Source of the DNA: Acidaminococcus hominis
GTDB lineage: Bacteria > Bacillota > Negativicutes > Acidaminococcales > Acidaminococcaceae
DNA length: 64,000 nt
NCBI RefSeq assembly: GCF_900291475.1
Contig: NZ_OLMM01000005.1
Location: 867,134-931,133 of the forward strand
Direction of reading: 5' to 3'
Part shown: positions 10,317 through 18,960 of the stretch, piece by piece
How the letters are laid out: the number at the start of each line of letters is the position of its first letter
How positions within the stretch are numbered: position 1 is the first letter of the stretch
The notes under the pieces: model-generated
The model's input: only the letters and a program-made list of their open reading frames with translations
The model's database searches: none
What the model was told of the DNA's origin: nothing
Position numbers and translations under genes: made by a program

Positions 10317-11254
10317 AACCCTGTGAGGATCCCAGAATGACGGTGAAAATCGCCGGCATGACTATGAAAACCCCGGTGACCACGGCTTCCGGCACCTTTG
10401 GCTTTGGCCTGGAATTTACGGATTTCCTGGACCTTGACCAGGTGGGGGCCATTACCGTAAAAGGCACCACCCTGGAACCCCGGGCGGGGAACAAGGGCCA
10501 GCGTATTGTGGAAACCCCTTCGGGTATCCTGAACTGCGTAGGCCTGGAAAACCCCGGCGTGGAAGTGTTCCTGAAGGAAACCCTGCCCCACCTGCGGCAG
10601 GTGACGAAAAGCCCCATCATCGTCAACATTGACGGCAATACCCCAGAAGAATACGGGGAGCTGGCGGCCATGCTGGACGTGGAAGGGGTAGATGCCATCG
10701 AACTGAACGTGTCCTGCCCCAACGTGGCCCAAGGCGGTCTGGCCTTTGGTACGGACTGCGGGGCTGCGGCCCAGGTGGTGAAAGCCGCCAAGGCCCGGAC
10801 CAGCAAGGTGGTAATCACCAAACTGTCCCCCAATGTAACAGATGTTACGGAAATTGCCCGGGCGGTGGAAGCTGCCGGTACCGATGCCATTTCTCTCATT
10901 AATACTTTGGTGGGAATGAAAATCGACATTACCACCCAAAAACCCGTTTTGGGCAATATTATGGGCGGGCTCTCGGGCCCGGCGGTGCGGCCGGTGGCCG
11001 TGCGGATGGTGTACCAGGTGGCCCAGGCTGTTAAGGTGCCTCTTATCGGCATGGGCGGCATTACCTGCTGGCAGGATGCAATAGAATTTATCCTGGCCGG
11101 CGCCACTGCGGTAGCTGTTGGTACGTCCAACTTTACGGATCCGGGCCTGGCCCAGCACATCAGTGAGGGGATTCAGGGCTATTTGGAAGCCCAGCAGCTT
11201 TCTTCCCTGGAAGAACTGAGGGGACGTGCCCTGCCCGGCAGAGGAGAAGCCTAA
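10310..11254 (+). CDS. pyrD: Dihydroorotate dehydrogenase B, catalytic subunit
   Basis: FMN enzyme that oxidises dihydroorotate to orotate. Motifs seen: the substrate region [18 protein letters not shown], and the FMN phosphate loop [22 protein letters not shown]. In class 1B the catalytic base is a Cys, as in the NVSCPN strand. I chose the ATG at 10310, 314 residues, with GGGGAGG at 10296-10302 upstream; a TTG at 10289 in the same frame would place the ribosome site inside the gene. It overlaps pyrK by 7 bases and pyrF by 1 base. Confidence 0.95.
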   Translation: MVKPCEDPRMTVKIAGMTMKTPVTTASGTFGFGLEFTDFLDLDQVGAITVKGTTLEPRAGNKGQRIVETPSGILNCVGLENPGVEVFLKETLPHLRQVTKSPIIVNIDGNTPEEYGELAAMLDVEGVDAIELNVSCPNVAQGGLAFGTDCGAAAQVVKAAKARTSKVVITKLSPNVTDVTEIARAVEAAGTDAISLINTLVGMKIDITTQKPVLGNIMGGLSGPAVRPVAVRMVYQVAQAVKVPLIGMGGITCWQDAIEFILAGATAVAVGTSNFTDPGLAQHISEGIQGYLEAQQLSSLEELRGRALPGRGEA

Positions 11255-11976
11255 TGGACCCTAAAGATCGCTTGATTACAGCTTTGGATTTCCCGTCCTT
11301 TGCTGAGGCCAAGGCCTTTGTGGAGGAACTGGGGGATTCCCTGAGCTTTTATAAAGTGGGTATGGAGCTGTTTTATGCAGCCGGCCCGGAAATCATTACC
11401 TATCTCAAAGAAAAGAACAAAAAGGTGTTCCTGGACCTGAAGCTCCAGGATATTCCCAATACGGTGGCCCATTCCTTGGCGGTACTTACCCGGCTGGGAG
11501 TGGACATCTTGAACGTCCACGCAGTGGGCGGCGCCAAAATGATGGCAGAGGGTGCCAAGGCGGTGCGGATTGCTGCGGCGGCCCTGCATAGACCCGCTCC
11601 CAAACTCATTGCCGTTACCGTGCTTACCAGCATGGATGACGCCCAGTGGGAGCAGCTCCATTATGCCCAGCCCATTGCCCAGCAGGTGCTGAGCCTGGCC
11701 CAGCTGGCCAAGGAAAGCGGCCTGGATGGGGTAGTGGCTTCTCCCCGGGAAGCTGGGGAAATCCGCAAGGCCTGCGGCAAGGATTTTCTCATTGTAACCC
11801 CGGGCGTTCGGCCGGCCTGGTCCGCAAAGAACGACCAAAGCCGGATTGCCACTCCTAAGGCAGCCCTGGAAAACGGTTCCACCCATTTGGTGGTGGGCCG
11901 GCCCATTACCCAGGCTGCGGATAAAAAGGCAGCGGCAGCAAAAATCTTGGAAGAAATGAAAGAGGCGGCAATATGA
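11254..11976 (+). CDS. pyrF: Orotidine 5'-phosphate decarboxylase
   Basis: Converts OMP to UMP, the last step of the pathway. It is a TIM barrel of 240 residues with the catalytic DLKLQDIPNT motif near residues 66-75 (the Lys and Asp residues of the DxKxxD signature) and the phosphate-binding VVGRPITQA near the C terminus. The ATG overlaps the pyrD stop by one base, and the gene end overlaps pyrE by four bases in an ATGA arrangement, so translation is tightly coupled. Confidence 0.96.
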   Translation: MDPKDRLITALDFPSFAEAKAFVEELGDSLSFYKVGMELFYAAGPEIITYLKEKNKKVFLDLKLQDIPNTVAHSLAVLTRLGVDILNVHAVGGAKMMAEGAKAVRIAAAALHRPAPKLIAVTVLTSMDDAQWEQLHYAQPIAQQVLSLAQLAKESGLDGVVASPREAGEIRKACGKDFLIVTPGVRPAWSAKNDQSRIATPKAALENGSTHLVVGRPITQAADKKAAAAKILEEMKEAAI

Positions 11977-12545
11977 ACGATAAGAATGTACTGCGTATGC
12001 TCGAAGAAACCCAGGCTGTCATGCACGGCCATTTCCTTTTGACCAGCGGCCTGCACAGCCCCATGTACGTGGAAAAATTTAACGTACTGCGGCAGCCCCG
12101 GTATACCGAAGCCCTGTGCAAGGAACTGGCCAGCCGCTTTATCAACGATAATGTGGAACTGGTGGTAGGCCCCATGACCGGCGGTATTCTCCTGGCCTAT
12201 GAAGTGGCCAAGAACCTGGGCACCCAGTTCTTCTTTACGGAACGGGTCAACGGGAAAATGACCTTCAAACGGGGCTTCCACATTGAACCGGGCACCCGGG
12301 TGCTGATTGTGGAAGATATCGTAACCACCGGCGGCAGCGTCAAGGAAGTACTGGACGTGGTCAAGGGCGAAGGCGGCGTGCCGGTAGGCGTGGGCCTGTT
12401 GGTAGACCGGAGCGGCGGCAAGGTGGACTTTGGCGTGCGCACGGAACCCCTGCTGCAATTGGAAGTGGAAGCTTTCAAACCTGAGGACTGCCCCCTGTGC
12501 AAGGCCGGCGTACCGTTGACCCAACGGGGCCGTACCGGCAAATAA
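11973..12545 (+). CDS. pyrE: Orotate phosphoribosyltransferase
   Basis: Attaches orotate to PRPP to form OMP. The PRPP-binding signature VLIVEDIVTTGGS lies near residue 110 of 190. The N-terminal HFLLTSGLHSPMYVEKF segment is the substrate-side region characteristic of this enzyme. The C-terminal CPLCKAGVPL tail, a CxxC, matches the longer Thermus/Firmicute PyrE type. It is the last gene of the operon, after which the complete set from carbamoyl phosphate to UMP is present. Confidence 0.95.
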   Translation: MNDKNVLRMLEETQAVMHGHFLLTSGLHSPMYVEKFNVLRQPRYTEALCKELASRFINDNVELVVGPMTGGILLAYEVAKNLGTQFFFTERVNGKMTFKRGFHIEPGTRVLIVEDIVTTGGSVKEVLDVVKGEGGVPVGVGLLVDRSGGKVDFGVRTEPLLQLEVEAFKPEDCPLCKAGVPLTQRGRTGK

Positions 12546-12546
12546 G

Positions 12547-12586
12547 CCGGCCCCTTCCTGGGAACGCTTCCCACGGGCGGCCTTAT
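12547..12586 (+). terminator. Weak terminator-like hairpin after pyrE
   Basis: TGGGAA (12559-12564) and TTCCCA (12568-12573) form a perfect short stem flanked by G+C-rich arms, GGCC-type on both sides. The T run behind it is poor (TTATT), so termination here is uncertain. Confidence 0.35.
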
Positions 12587-12596
12587 TGACAAATTA

Positions 12597-12605
12597 TGGT
12601 ATAAT
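12597..12605 (+). promoter_or_regulatory. Extended -10 promoter of the DUF1858 gene
   Basis: TGGTATAAT is an extended -10 element with a perfect TATAAT, 36 bases upstream of the gene. A TTGACA at 12586 lies only 8 bases away and cannot be the matching -35 box. Confidence 0.55.
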
Positions 12606-12640
12606 AGGGTTAGATAAATAGATTCTTGAGGAGGATTCCC

Positions 12641-12859
12641 ATGGAAAAAGTTACTGCAGATTCCAGCATTATAGAAACGGTGCAGTTGCACCCCGAAATT
12701 ATTGACATTTTCATGCAATATGGTTTGGGCTGCATCGGCTGCATGGCTGCCAACTTCGAAACCATCGGCCAAGGCGCCTCCGCCCATGGCATTGATGTAG
12801 AAGCCCTGATTGCAGACATCAACGACTGCATTGCCGCTGTGGAAGGCGGAGAAAACTAA
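12641..12859 (+). CDS. DUF1858 domain-containing small protein
   Basis: A 72-residue acidic cytosolic protein. It fits the DUF1858 family: a helical start (VTADSSIIETVQLHPEIIDIF), then MQYGLGCIGCMAANFETI with a CxxC-like pair, then a helical tail. In other organisms the domain occurs alone or next to hybrid-cluster or sulfur-related proteins; its role is not established. The ATG at 12641 has GAGGAGG about 6 bases upstream; a TTG at 12626 lies before this site and is unlikely. Own promoter and strong terminator make it a single-gene unit. Confidence 0.8.
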   Translation: MEKVTADSSIIETVQLHPEIIDIFMQYGLGCIGCMAANFETIGQGASAHGIDVEALIADINDCIAAVEGGEN

Positions 12860-12881
12860 GAGCTGGCTAGACTGGCTGCGT

Positions 12882-12927
12882 AAATCCCTTTACCGAGAGA
12901 AGTTCTTTCGGTAAAGGGATTTTTTTG
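12882..12927 (+). terminator. Strong intrinsic terminator after the DUF1858 gene
   Basis: A 15-base-pair stem (12882-12896 with 12908-12922) followed by an unbroken T run. The stem also has an A run upstream, so it could act in both directions. Confidence 0.9.
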
Positions 12928-13135
12928 CGTTTTGGGGGGAATAGAGCTGTACTGAAACTGATAACAGTTCGAAAACGGTACAGCCCAAATACCCTTGTAA
13001 TGTACTAGCTATTGTTTATAGAACGTTTAAAACAAAGAAAATAAGTGAGTAAAAATAATTTTATGCATATTTTCGGCCATAAATGGCGAGAACACCGAAA
13101 CTTCAGTTAAATTGTCACGATTCGGCGTGAATTCG
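12928..13135 (+). other. Non-coding stretch before mraZ with a two-part hairpin
   Basis: No gene is visible in the roughly 280 bases between the terminator and mraZ. GCTGTAC (12946-12952) pairs with GTACAGC (12978-12984) and encloses a second stem AACTG / CAGTT (12956-12960 with 12965-12969). It has no T run and is not an obvious terminator. The remainder is A+T rich and leads into the mraZ promoter. Confidence 0.4.
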
Positions 13136-13190
13136 TTGATTTTTTGCCGAAAAGGTTTTATAATGGTGAAAAATGGTGAAAAGTGGAGCG
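13136..13190 (+). promoter_or_regulatory. mraZ promoter with three MraZ-box repeats
   Basis: TTGATT (13136-13141) and TATAAT (13159-13164) have 17-base spacing. Directly downstream, TGG repeats begin at 13164, 13174 and 13184, in the pattern TGGTGAAAAA, TGGTGAAAAG, TGGAGCGAAG. MraZ is known to bind TGG-containing direct repeats at 10-base spacing upstream of its own gene, so this is very likely the autoregulatory operator of the cluster. Confidence 0.75.
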
Positions 13191-13206
13191 AAGGGGGTGA
13201 ACAGAT

Positions 13207-13638
13207 ATGCTGATGGGAGAGTTCGAACATACCATTGATGCCAAAGGCCGTCTGTTCATGCCTGCAAAGCTTCGTGAAACCTTGGGCACACCGTTTGTAG
13301 TTACCAAAGGCGTGGATGGGTGTTTGGATGTGTATCCCATGGCAGCCTGGGAAAAACTGCAAGTTAGCTTTTCCCAAAAAATGATGCCCAAACATAAGGA
13401 AAGAGACGTTTCCCGTTTTATTTTCGGCGGCGCCGCAGAAGTGGAGCCGGACAAGCAGGGGAGAATCCTCCTGCCGTCCAACCTGCGTACCTATGCCAAA
13501 ATCCAGGACCGGGTCCTGATTGTAGGGGTGGGGAGCAAGGCCGAAATATGGGATGCTGAGCGGTACGCCGCTTACACCAGTGCTGTAGAAGATGATGTAG
13601 CGCAATTGGTAGAAGAACTGGATTTTGAATCATTGTAA
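13207..13638 (+). CDS. mraZ: Transcriptional regulator MraZ
   Basis: DNA-binding regulator at the head of the division and cell wall cluster. The 143 residues show two SpoVT/AbrB-like halves: [22 protein letters not shown] at the start (residues 3-24) and [13 protein letters not shown] near residue 85. The ATG at 13207 gives the family's usual N terminus. It is preceded by a GGGGGTGA site and three MraZ boxes, which suggests autoregulation. rsmH follows 13 bases later. Confidence 0.95.
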   Translation: MLMGEFEHTIDAKGRLFMPAKLRETLGTPFVVTKGVDGCLDVYPMAAWEKLQVSFSQKMMPKHKERDVSRFIFGGAAEVEPDKQGRILLPSNLRTYAKIQDRVLIVGVGSKAEIWDAERYAAYTSAVEDDVAQLVEELDFESL

Positions 13639-13651
13639 ACGGGGACTGAAT

Positions 13652-14581
13652 ATGGAATTTGTACATAAAAGTGTGTTGTTAGAAGAAAGTGTCTCCTGGC
13701 TGGTTACCGACCCCCAGGGGATTTATGTGGACTGCACCCTGGGCGGGGCTGGCCATTCCAGCCGGATTGCCCAAAAGCTGGCTCCGGAAGGGCTGCTGAT
13801 TGGCATCGACCAGGACGAGGACGCCATTGCCGCCGCCACCGAAAAGCTCAAGGGAGCACCCTGCCAGGTCCGGATTGTGCACAACAATTTTCGGAATCTG
13901 GGAGACATTCTGGACCAACTGGGACTTGCCGCCGTGGACGGTATTTTTTTTGACCTGGGGGTATCCTCCTATCAGCTGGATACGCCGGAGCGGGGCTTTT
14001 CCTATATGCATGACGGGCCCTTGGATATGCGCATGGACCAGGAACGGTCCCTGACCGCTGCCAAGGTGGTCAATACCTATTCAGAAGAAGCCCTGGCAGA
14101 GCTGATCTACAAGTACGGGGAAGAACGCTGGAGCCGCCGGATTGCCCAGTTTATTGTGGCTGCCCGGAAAGAAAAGCCGCTTGCGACCACCTTTGACCTG
14201 GTGCATGTGATCAAGGCAGCCATTCCCAAGGGCGCCCGGCAGGATGGACCCCACCCTGCCAAACGGACCTTCCAGGCCATTCGGATTGAGGTCAACGATG
14301 AACTGAAAATCCTGGACAAAACCATGGAAACAGCCGTGGCCCATCTGAAAAGCGGGGGACGGATTGGGGTTATTACCTTCCATTCCCTGGAAGACCGGAT
14401 CATCAAGCAGGCTTTCAAGCGCATGGCCAAGGGCTGCATCTGCCCGCCGGAACTGCCGGTGTGCGTCTGCGGCCATAAGCCGGAACTCAAGAAACTGAAA
14501 GACTTTACCCCCTCGGAAGCAGAACTGGCCGATAACCCCCGGGCCAGAAGCGCCCGGCTAAGAGGCGCCATTAAGATTTGA
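13652..14581 (+). CDS. rsmH: 16S rRNA (cytosine(1402)-N4)-methyltransferase RsmH
   Basis: SAM-dependent enzyme that methylates C1402 of 16S rRNA. The N-terminal [15 protein letters not shown] and [10 protein letters not shown] (SAM motif) are typical, as are [19 protein letters not shown] and the C-terminal [13 protein letters not shown] and [10 protein letters not shown] blocks. I start it at the ATG at 13652 (309 residues), because an in-frame TTG at 13625 lies inside mraZ and has no ribosome site. It lies in its usual place between mraZ and ftsL. Confidence 0.95.
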   Translation: MEFVHKSVLLEESVSWLVTDPQGIYVDCTLGGAGHSSRIAQKLAPEGLLIGIDQDEDAIAAATEKLKGAPCQVRIVHNNFRNLGDILDQLGLAAVDGIFFDLGVSSYQLDTPERGFSYMHDGPLDMRMDQERSLTAAKVVNTYSEEALAELIYKYGEERWSRRIAQFIVAARKEKPLATTFDLVHVIKAAIPKGARQDGPHPAKRTFQAIRIEVNDELKILDKTMETAVAHLKSGGRIGVITFHSLEDRIIKQAFKRMAKGCICPPELPVCVCGHKPELKKLKDFTPSEAELADNPRARSARLRGAIKI

Positions 14582-14597
14582 CTTGAGGAGAGAAGCG

Positions 14598-15023
14598 ATG
14601 TATACTCGGAAGAATTCGCGCCATGAACTATGGTCTAAAGATATCAGCTATAATTACGGATCTTCCGCTGTACAGGAAGAGCCGGAAACTACCGAAGAAG
14701 AACCTTCGGAAAAAAATAAACAAAGGGAGACGAAGATTTTGCGTCGCCAGGTTGTGTTTTTGTTCTTGTTGGGTGTATTATGTTACTTCGGGAACGTGGT
14801 GCTGAGCCAGCAGTACATTGTGAAAAGCAATGAGCTGGTCCAGCTGAAAAAAGTTGAGGCGGAATGCCTGGACGAGAACGAAACCCTGAAAATTGATGTG
14901 GAGCGGCTGAAAAGTCCGGAACGGATTACCAGCATCGCCAGCAAAGAGCTGGGGATGAGCACAGCCCGAAGCAATATTTACGTGCGGGTGGATGGAACTG
15001 ATAACGCGCCCGGGAAAAAATAA
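14598..15023 (+). CDS. ftsL: Cell division protein FtsL-like
   Basis: A 141-residue bitopic membrane protein. A 50-residue acidic cytosolic part is followed by one membrane segment (about residues 51-70) and a leucine-rich coiled coil (about 74-105). It ends with ERITSIASKELGM, the conserved FtsL tail motif. In the family it forms a complex with DivIC/FtsB and FtsQ/DivIB and activates the septal synthase. The ATG at 14598 has GAGGAGAG upstream. The gene normally next in line, ftsI/pbpB, is missing; a terminator and then murE follow. Confidence 0.85.
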   Translation: MYTRKNSRHELWSKDISYNYGSSAVQEEPETTEEEPSEKNKQRETKILRRQVVFLFLLGVLCYFGNVVLSQQYIVKSNELVQLKKVEAECLDENETLKIDVERLKSPERITSIASKELGMSTARSNIYVRVDGTDNAPGKK

Positions 15024-15073
15024 CACGGCAGGCGGAGTACCGGACTCCCCCTTGCCGCGGTACATTACACAGA

Positions 15074-15097
15074 AGCAGCCGGAAAGGCTGCTTTTCT
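15074..15097 (+). terminator. Intrinsic terminator between ftsL and murE
   Basis: AGCAGCC (15074-15080), a GGAAA loop, GGCTGCT (15086-15092) and TTTTCTT. It splits the cluster at the place where ftsI/pbpB would normally be. No clear promoter is visible in the 20 bases after it, so it may be leaky. Confidence 0.7.
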
Positions 15098-15117
15098 TAT
15101 AATTGGAGGAATTGAAC

Positions 15118-16611
15118 ATGGAAAAAAAGCTGGCAGCCGTGCTGCAGCAGCTGCCCCAGGCAGTGGTGACAGGAACAGTAGAAAATCAGGTAATCACGGA
15201 TTTGACCATTGATTCCCGTACGGCAGGTCCTGGCGGCCTGTTCATCTGTTTAAAAGGCGTGCATACCAATGGCCACGCCTACATTGGCAAGGCTGCGGCC
15301 CAAGGGGCTGCTGCCATTTTGGTGGAGGAGGACGTGCCCACTGTGCCCGGCGTGGTGCTGATCCGGGTAAAGGATACCACGGCCGCCATGACGGCCCTGG
15401 CCCCCTGGTTCTACGATTATCCCGCAGAGAAAATGCGGGTCATCGGGGTAACCGGCACCAACGGCAAGACCACCACCACGACGATTCTGCGCAATCTGCT
15501 GACCCGCTGCGGTCATAAGGTGGGCCTGATTGGCACCATCTCCATTATGATCGGCGAGGAAAGTGAAGTCAGCCATAATACCACCCCCGATGTGGTGGAT
15601 TTGCAGCGGACCCTGTACCGCATGGAGCAGGCCGGCTGCGACTACGTGGTGATGGAAGTGTCTTCCCACGCTCTGGCCCTTAATCGGGTGGCCGGCATCG
15701 AATACGATACGGCGGTGCTCACCAATATTACCCAGGACCACCTGGATTTCCATAAGACCATGGAAAACTACCGGGAGGCCAAGGCCCTCTTGTTTACCCG
15801 GCTGCACCTGGGGAAGAAACCTGGCAAAACGGCCATCTTCAATAGCGATGACCCCAGCTCCCCGCTGATTATGAACCGGGTGAAAACCAAAATCCTGACC
15901 TACGGCAAGGGCCCGGAGAACGCTGTATATCCCCTGTCCTTCCACGTAGGTGCCCGTCATATGGAACTGAACCTCCAGACCCCTGCTGGGGAAATGGACC
16001 TGCAGCTCCATATTACCGGGGAATTTAACGTATATAATGTAATGGCGGCGGTTTGCGCCGCCCTGGCCGAAGGTCTCAGCCGGGAAGAAGTCATTCAGGG
16101 CCTGGACCAGTTCGGCGGGGTGCCTGGCCGCTTCCAGCTCATTGACGCCGGCCAGGACGCTACCGTGGTGGTGGACTATGCCCATACCCCGGACGGCCTG
16201 GAAAACGTGCTCCATACCGCCCGCCAGATTACCCAGGGCAAGCTGTGGGTGGTCTTTGGCTGCGGTGGGGACCGGGATGCCAAAAAGCGCCCTATTATGG
16301 GCAAATTGGCCTTGGATTTGGCCGACCAGATTGTGGTTACCACCGACAATCCCCGGAGCGAGGATCCGGAAGCTATTATCCGGGATATTGAAGCCGGTAT
16401 GCAGGGCGCTGCCCCCGGCAAGGAAATCCACAAGATTACCGACCGGAAGGACGCCATTGAATTTGCCGTAGGCCACGCCCAAAAAGGCGACGTGGTGCTC
16501 ATTGCCGGCAAAGGCCATGAGAATTACCAGATTTTGAAGGACCGCACCATCCATTTCGATGATGGGGAAGTAGTAAGAGACTTTGTACAAAAGGGGAAAC
16601 TCCATGATTGA
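15118..16611 (+). CDS. murE: UDP-MurNAc-L-Ala-D-Glu:meso-diaminopimelate ligase
   Basis: Adds the third amino acid to the peptidoglycan precursor in the cytosol, using ATP. The Mur ligase P-loop GVTGTNGKTTTT is near residue 112. The specificity motif DNPRSEDP, with Arg after DNP, is the pattern of enzymes that add meso-diaminopimelate and not lysine. That fits a Negativicute with a diderm envelope. I use the ATG at 15118 (497 residues) with GGAGGA upstream; a TTG at 15103 precedes the site. It overlaps murF by 8 bases. Confidence 0.95.
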   Translation: MEKKLAAVLQQLPQAVVTGTVENQVITDLTIDSRTAGPGGLFICLKGVHTNGHAYIGKAAAQGAAAILVEEDVPTVPGVVLIRVKDTTAAMTALAPWFYDYPAEKMRVIGVTGTNGKTTTTTILRNLLTRCGHKVGLIGTISIMIGEESEVSHNTTPDVVDLQRTLYRMEQAGCDYVVMEVSSHALALNRVAGIEYDTAVLTNITQDHLDFHKTMENYREAKALLFTRLHLGKKPGKTAIFNSDDPSSPLIMNRVKTKILTYGKGPENAVYPLSFHVGARHMELNLQTPAGEMDLQLHITGEFNVYNVMAAVCAALAEGLSREEVIQGLDQFGGVPGRFQLIDAGQDATVVVDYAHTPDGLENVLHTARQITQGKLWVVFGCGGDRDAKKRPIMGKLALDLADQIVVTTDNPRSEDPEAIIRDIEAGMQGAAPGKEIHKITDRKDAIEFAVGHAQKGDVVLIAGKGHENYQILKDRTIHFDDGEVVRDFVQKGKLHD

Positions 16612-17986
16612 TATAGCTTTAGTGACCCGCGCCCTGCCGGTGGAAACCAGTCTGCCGGCGGACACCGTATTTACCGATGTAACCACCGATTCCCGACAGC
16701 TTGCGCCGGGAACTCTTTTTGTCGCCCTCCGGGGAGAAAAGTTTGACGGCCACGCCTTTGTCAGCAAGGCCCTTGCCGCCGGTGCAGCTGCCGCCGTGGT
16801 GGACCATGTGCCGGAAGGGGTGGACCCGGGCAAATGCCTGGTGGTCAAAGACACCCTGGACGCCTACCAGAAGCTGGCCTCTGCCTACCGGCTCAGCAAG
16901 CCAAAGGTAACGGTGATTGCCATTACGGGTTCCAACGGAAAAACCTCCACCAAGGACCTGATTAGCGCCTGCCTGTCCGCCAAGTACCGGGTCATCAAGA
17001 CCCAGGCCAACTTCAACAACGAAATCGGCCTGCCCAAGACCCTGTTCACCATCCAGGACGACACGGAATTTGCCGTAGTGGAAATGGGAATGCGGGGCCT
17101 GGGCCAGATTCGGGCCATGAAAAAACTGGCCCTGCCCGACGCAGCAGTGATTACCAATGTGGGGGACACCCATTTGGAGCTGCTGGGCAGCCTGGAAAAT
17201 ATTGCCAAGGCCAAAAGTGAAATCCTGGAAGACTTTACCCCAGCCAATCACGCCTTCCTGAACGGAGATGACCCCCGGGTGTCCGTGATGCCCACCGGCG
17301 CTAAGGTAACCACCTACGGCATCGACGCAGACTGCGACGTGAAAGCCCTCTCCCTTACGCCTACCGGCCTGGGCACGGACTTTACCTACCGCAGCCGGGT
17401 TACCGGCCAGACCCAGGCGGTGCACCTGCCCCTGGCCGGCCGGCACAACGTAATGAATGCCCTGGCGGCCATTGCCGTGGCTGAAGTCTACGGGGTGGCC
17501 GATGGAGCCATTGCTGGGGCTCTGGAGCACCCTGCCATGACGGGGATGCGCCAGGAAGTCCTGCACTTTGGGGACATTACGGTTATCAACGACGCCTATA
17601 ACGCCAGCCCTGCCTCTATGAAGGCGGGCCTGGAAACCCTACGAGACCTGGTCAAAAACCAGGGCCGGGGCCGGGCGGTTGCCGTTCTGGCCGATATGCT
17701 GGAACTGGGAGCCCACTCCCAAAGCGGCCATACCCAGGTAGGGGAATGGGCTGCGGACTGCGGCGTGAAAGAGTTGATTGTCTACGGCACCGAAGCTAAA
17801 TATATAGGTGAGGCTGCCGCCAAACGGGGCGTCATCGTTACCTATGCGGCAAACAAGGAAGAAGCCGCCCGGCTGCTCCAAAAAATTCTTCAGCCGGGGG
17901 ATGTGGTCCTGTGCAAGGGCTCCCATTCCATGGCAGTGGACCAGGTGATTCCCCTGGTCTTTGGGAAAGAAGGCGCTGACGCATGA
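16604..17986 (+). CDS. murF: UDP-MurNAc-tripeptide:D-Ala-D-Ala ligase
   Basis: Completes the cytosolic pentapeptide by adding D-Ala-D-Ala made by Ddl. It carries the Mur ligase P-loop AITGSNGKTSTKD near residue 106 and the YNASPASMKAGLETL block typical of MurF. The start is the ATG at 16604 (460 residues) with AAAAGGGG upstream; an in-frame TTG at 16583 has no such site. It overlaps murE by 8 bases and mraY by 4 bases (ATGA), so the ligases and MraY are translationally coupled. Confidence 0.95.
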   Translation: MIDIALVTRALPVETSLPADTVFTDVTTDSRQLAPGTLFVALRGEKFDGHAFVSKALAAGAAAAVVDHVPEGVDPGKCLVVKDTLDAYQKLASAYRLSKPKVTVIAITGSNGKTSTKDLISACLSAKYRVIKTQANFNNEIGLPKTLFTIQDDTEFAVVEMGMRGLGQIRAMKKLALPDAAVITNVGDTHLELLGSLENIAKAKSEILEDFTPANHAFLNGDDPRVSVMPTGAKVTTYGIDADCDVKALSLTPTGLGTDFTYRSRVTGQTQAVHLPLAGRHNVMNALAAIAVAEVYGVADGAIAGALEHPAMTGMRQEVLHFGDITVINDAYNASPASMKAGLETLRDLVKNQGRGRAVAVLADMLELGAHSQSGHTQVGEWAADCGVKELIVYGTEAKYIGEAAAKRGVIVTYAANKEEAARLLQKILQPGDVVLCKGSHSMAVDQVIPLVFGKEGADA

Positions 17987-18942
17987 GTGCTCTTGGCATG
18001 CTGGTAACCTCCTTTGTCCTTACCGTACTTTTTGGCCGGCTGCTGCTGCCGCTGCTGCACAAATGGCATTTTGGCCAAAGCATCCGGGAATGCGGCCCCA
18101 AGGAACATTTGAAGAAAAGCGGGACCCCCACCATGGGCGGTCTCATGATGATTGCAGCCCTTTTGGTTTCCACCCTGGTGTGGATTCCCCTGAGCGGCCG
18201 GGTCTTTTTGGCCCTGTGGCTGTTCTTGGGCTATGCGGTCATTGGTTTTATTGACGATGGTCTGAAGATTTTCTTCCATCGGAATTTGGGCCTGACCTCC
18301 AAGCAGAAAATGCTGCTCCAGATTCTGGTAGCCGCCGTGTATCTGCTGTATCCGGGAGCCGTCAGCGTCTACAGCACCAGCGTGTGGATTCCCCTGGTCA
18401 ACACCACGGTTTCCCTGGGTGCCGGTTACTATGTTTTCCTGCTCCTGCTGCTGGTGGGAACCACCAACGCAGTGAATTTGACCGATGGTCTGGATGGCCT
18501 GGCAGCCAGTGTTACGGTGCCGGTCATGCTGGCCTTTGCTTACATTGGGTATCTCAGCCACCTGCCGGCGGAAATGCTGTTTGCGCTGGGCGTTTGCGGC
18601 TGCTGCCTGGGTTTTTTGGTGTACAACCACCATCCTGCCCGGGTGTTCATGGGTGATACCGGTTCCTTGGCCCTGGGCGGCGCTGTAGCGGCCTGTGCCA
18701 TTGCAACCCATACGGAACTGCTCCTGGTCCTGATTGGCGGCATTTACGTGCTGGAAGCCCTGTCAGTGATTATGCAGGTCACGTATTTCAAGCTGACCCA
18801 TGGCAAGAGAATCTTCCGGATGAGCCCCCTGCATCACCATTTTGAGCTGGGCGGCTGGCCTGAAGTGCAGGTGGTCAAGAGATTTTTCCTGATCAGTTGC
18901 GTTTTCTCCCTTTTGGGAGTACTATTATTTATCTGTCGATAA
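17983..18942 (+). CDS. mraY: Phospho-MurNAc-pentapeptide transferase MraY
   Basis: Polytopic membrane enzyme that moves phospho-MurNAc-pentapeptide onto undecaprenyl phosphate, forming lipid I. The 319 residues contain about ten hydrophobic segments. Conserved motifs include KSGTPTMGGLMM, GFIDDGLK (the Asp pair), NLTDGLDGLA and MSPLHHHFELGG. It overlaps murF by four bases and is followed by murD after 18 bases. Confidence 0.96.
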   Translation: MSALGMLVTSFVLTVLFGRLLLPLLHKWHFGQSIRECGPKEHLKKSGTPTMGGLMMIAALLVSTLVWIPLSGRVFLALWLFLGYAVIGFIDDGLKIFFHRNLGLTSKQKMLLQILVAAVYLLYPGAVSVYSTSVWIPLVNTTVSLGAGYYVFLLLLLVGTTNAVNLTDGLDGLAASVTVPVMLAFAYIGYLSHLPAEMLFALGVCGCCLGFLVYNHHPARVFMGDTGSLALGGAVAACAIATHTELLLVLIGGIYVLEALSVIMQVTYFKLTHGKRIFRMSPLHHHFELGGWPEVQVVKRFFLISCVFSLLGVLLFICR

Positions 18943-18960
18943 ATGAGGGGGTAATGTAAA

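Noticed and set aside
12586..12605. TTGACA and TATAAT as one promoter before the DUF1858 gene
   Set aside because: The two boxes are only 8 bases apart, too close for RNA polymerase. The TATAAT works better as an extended -10 element (TGGTATAAT).
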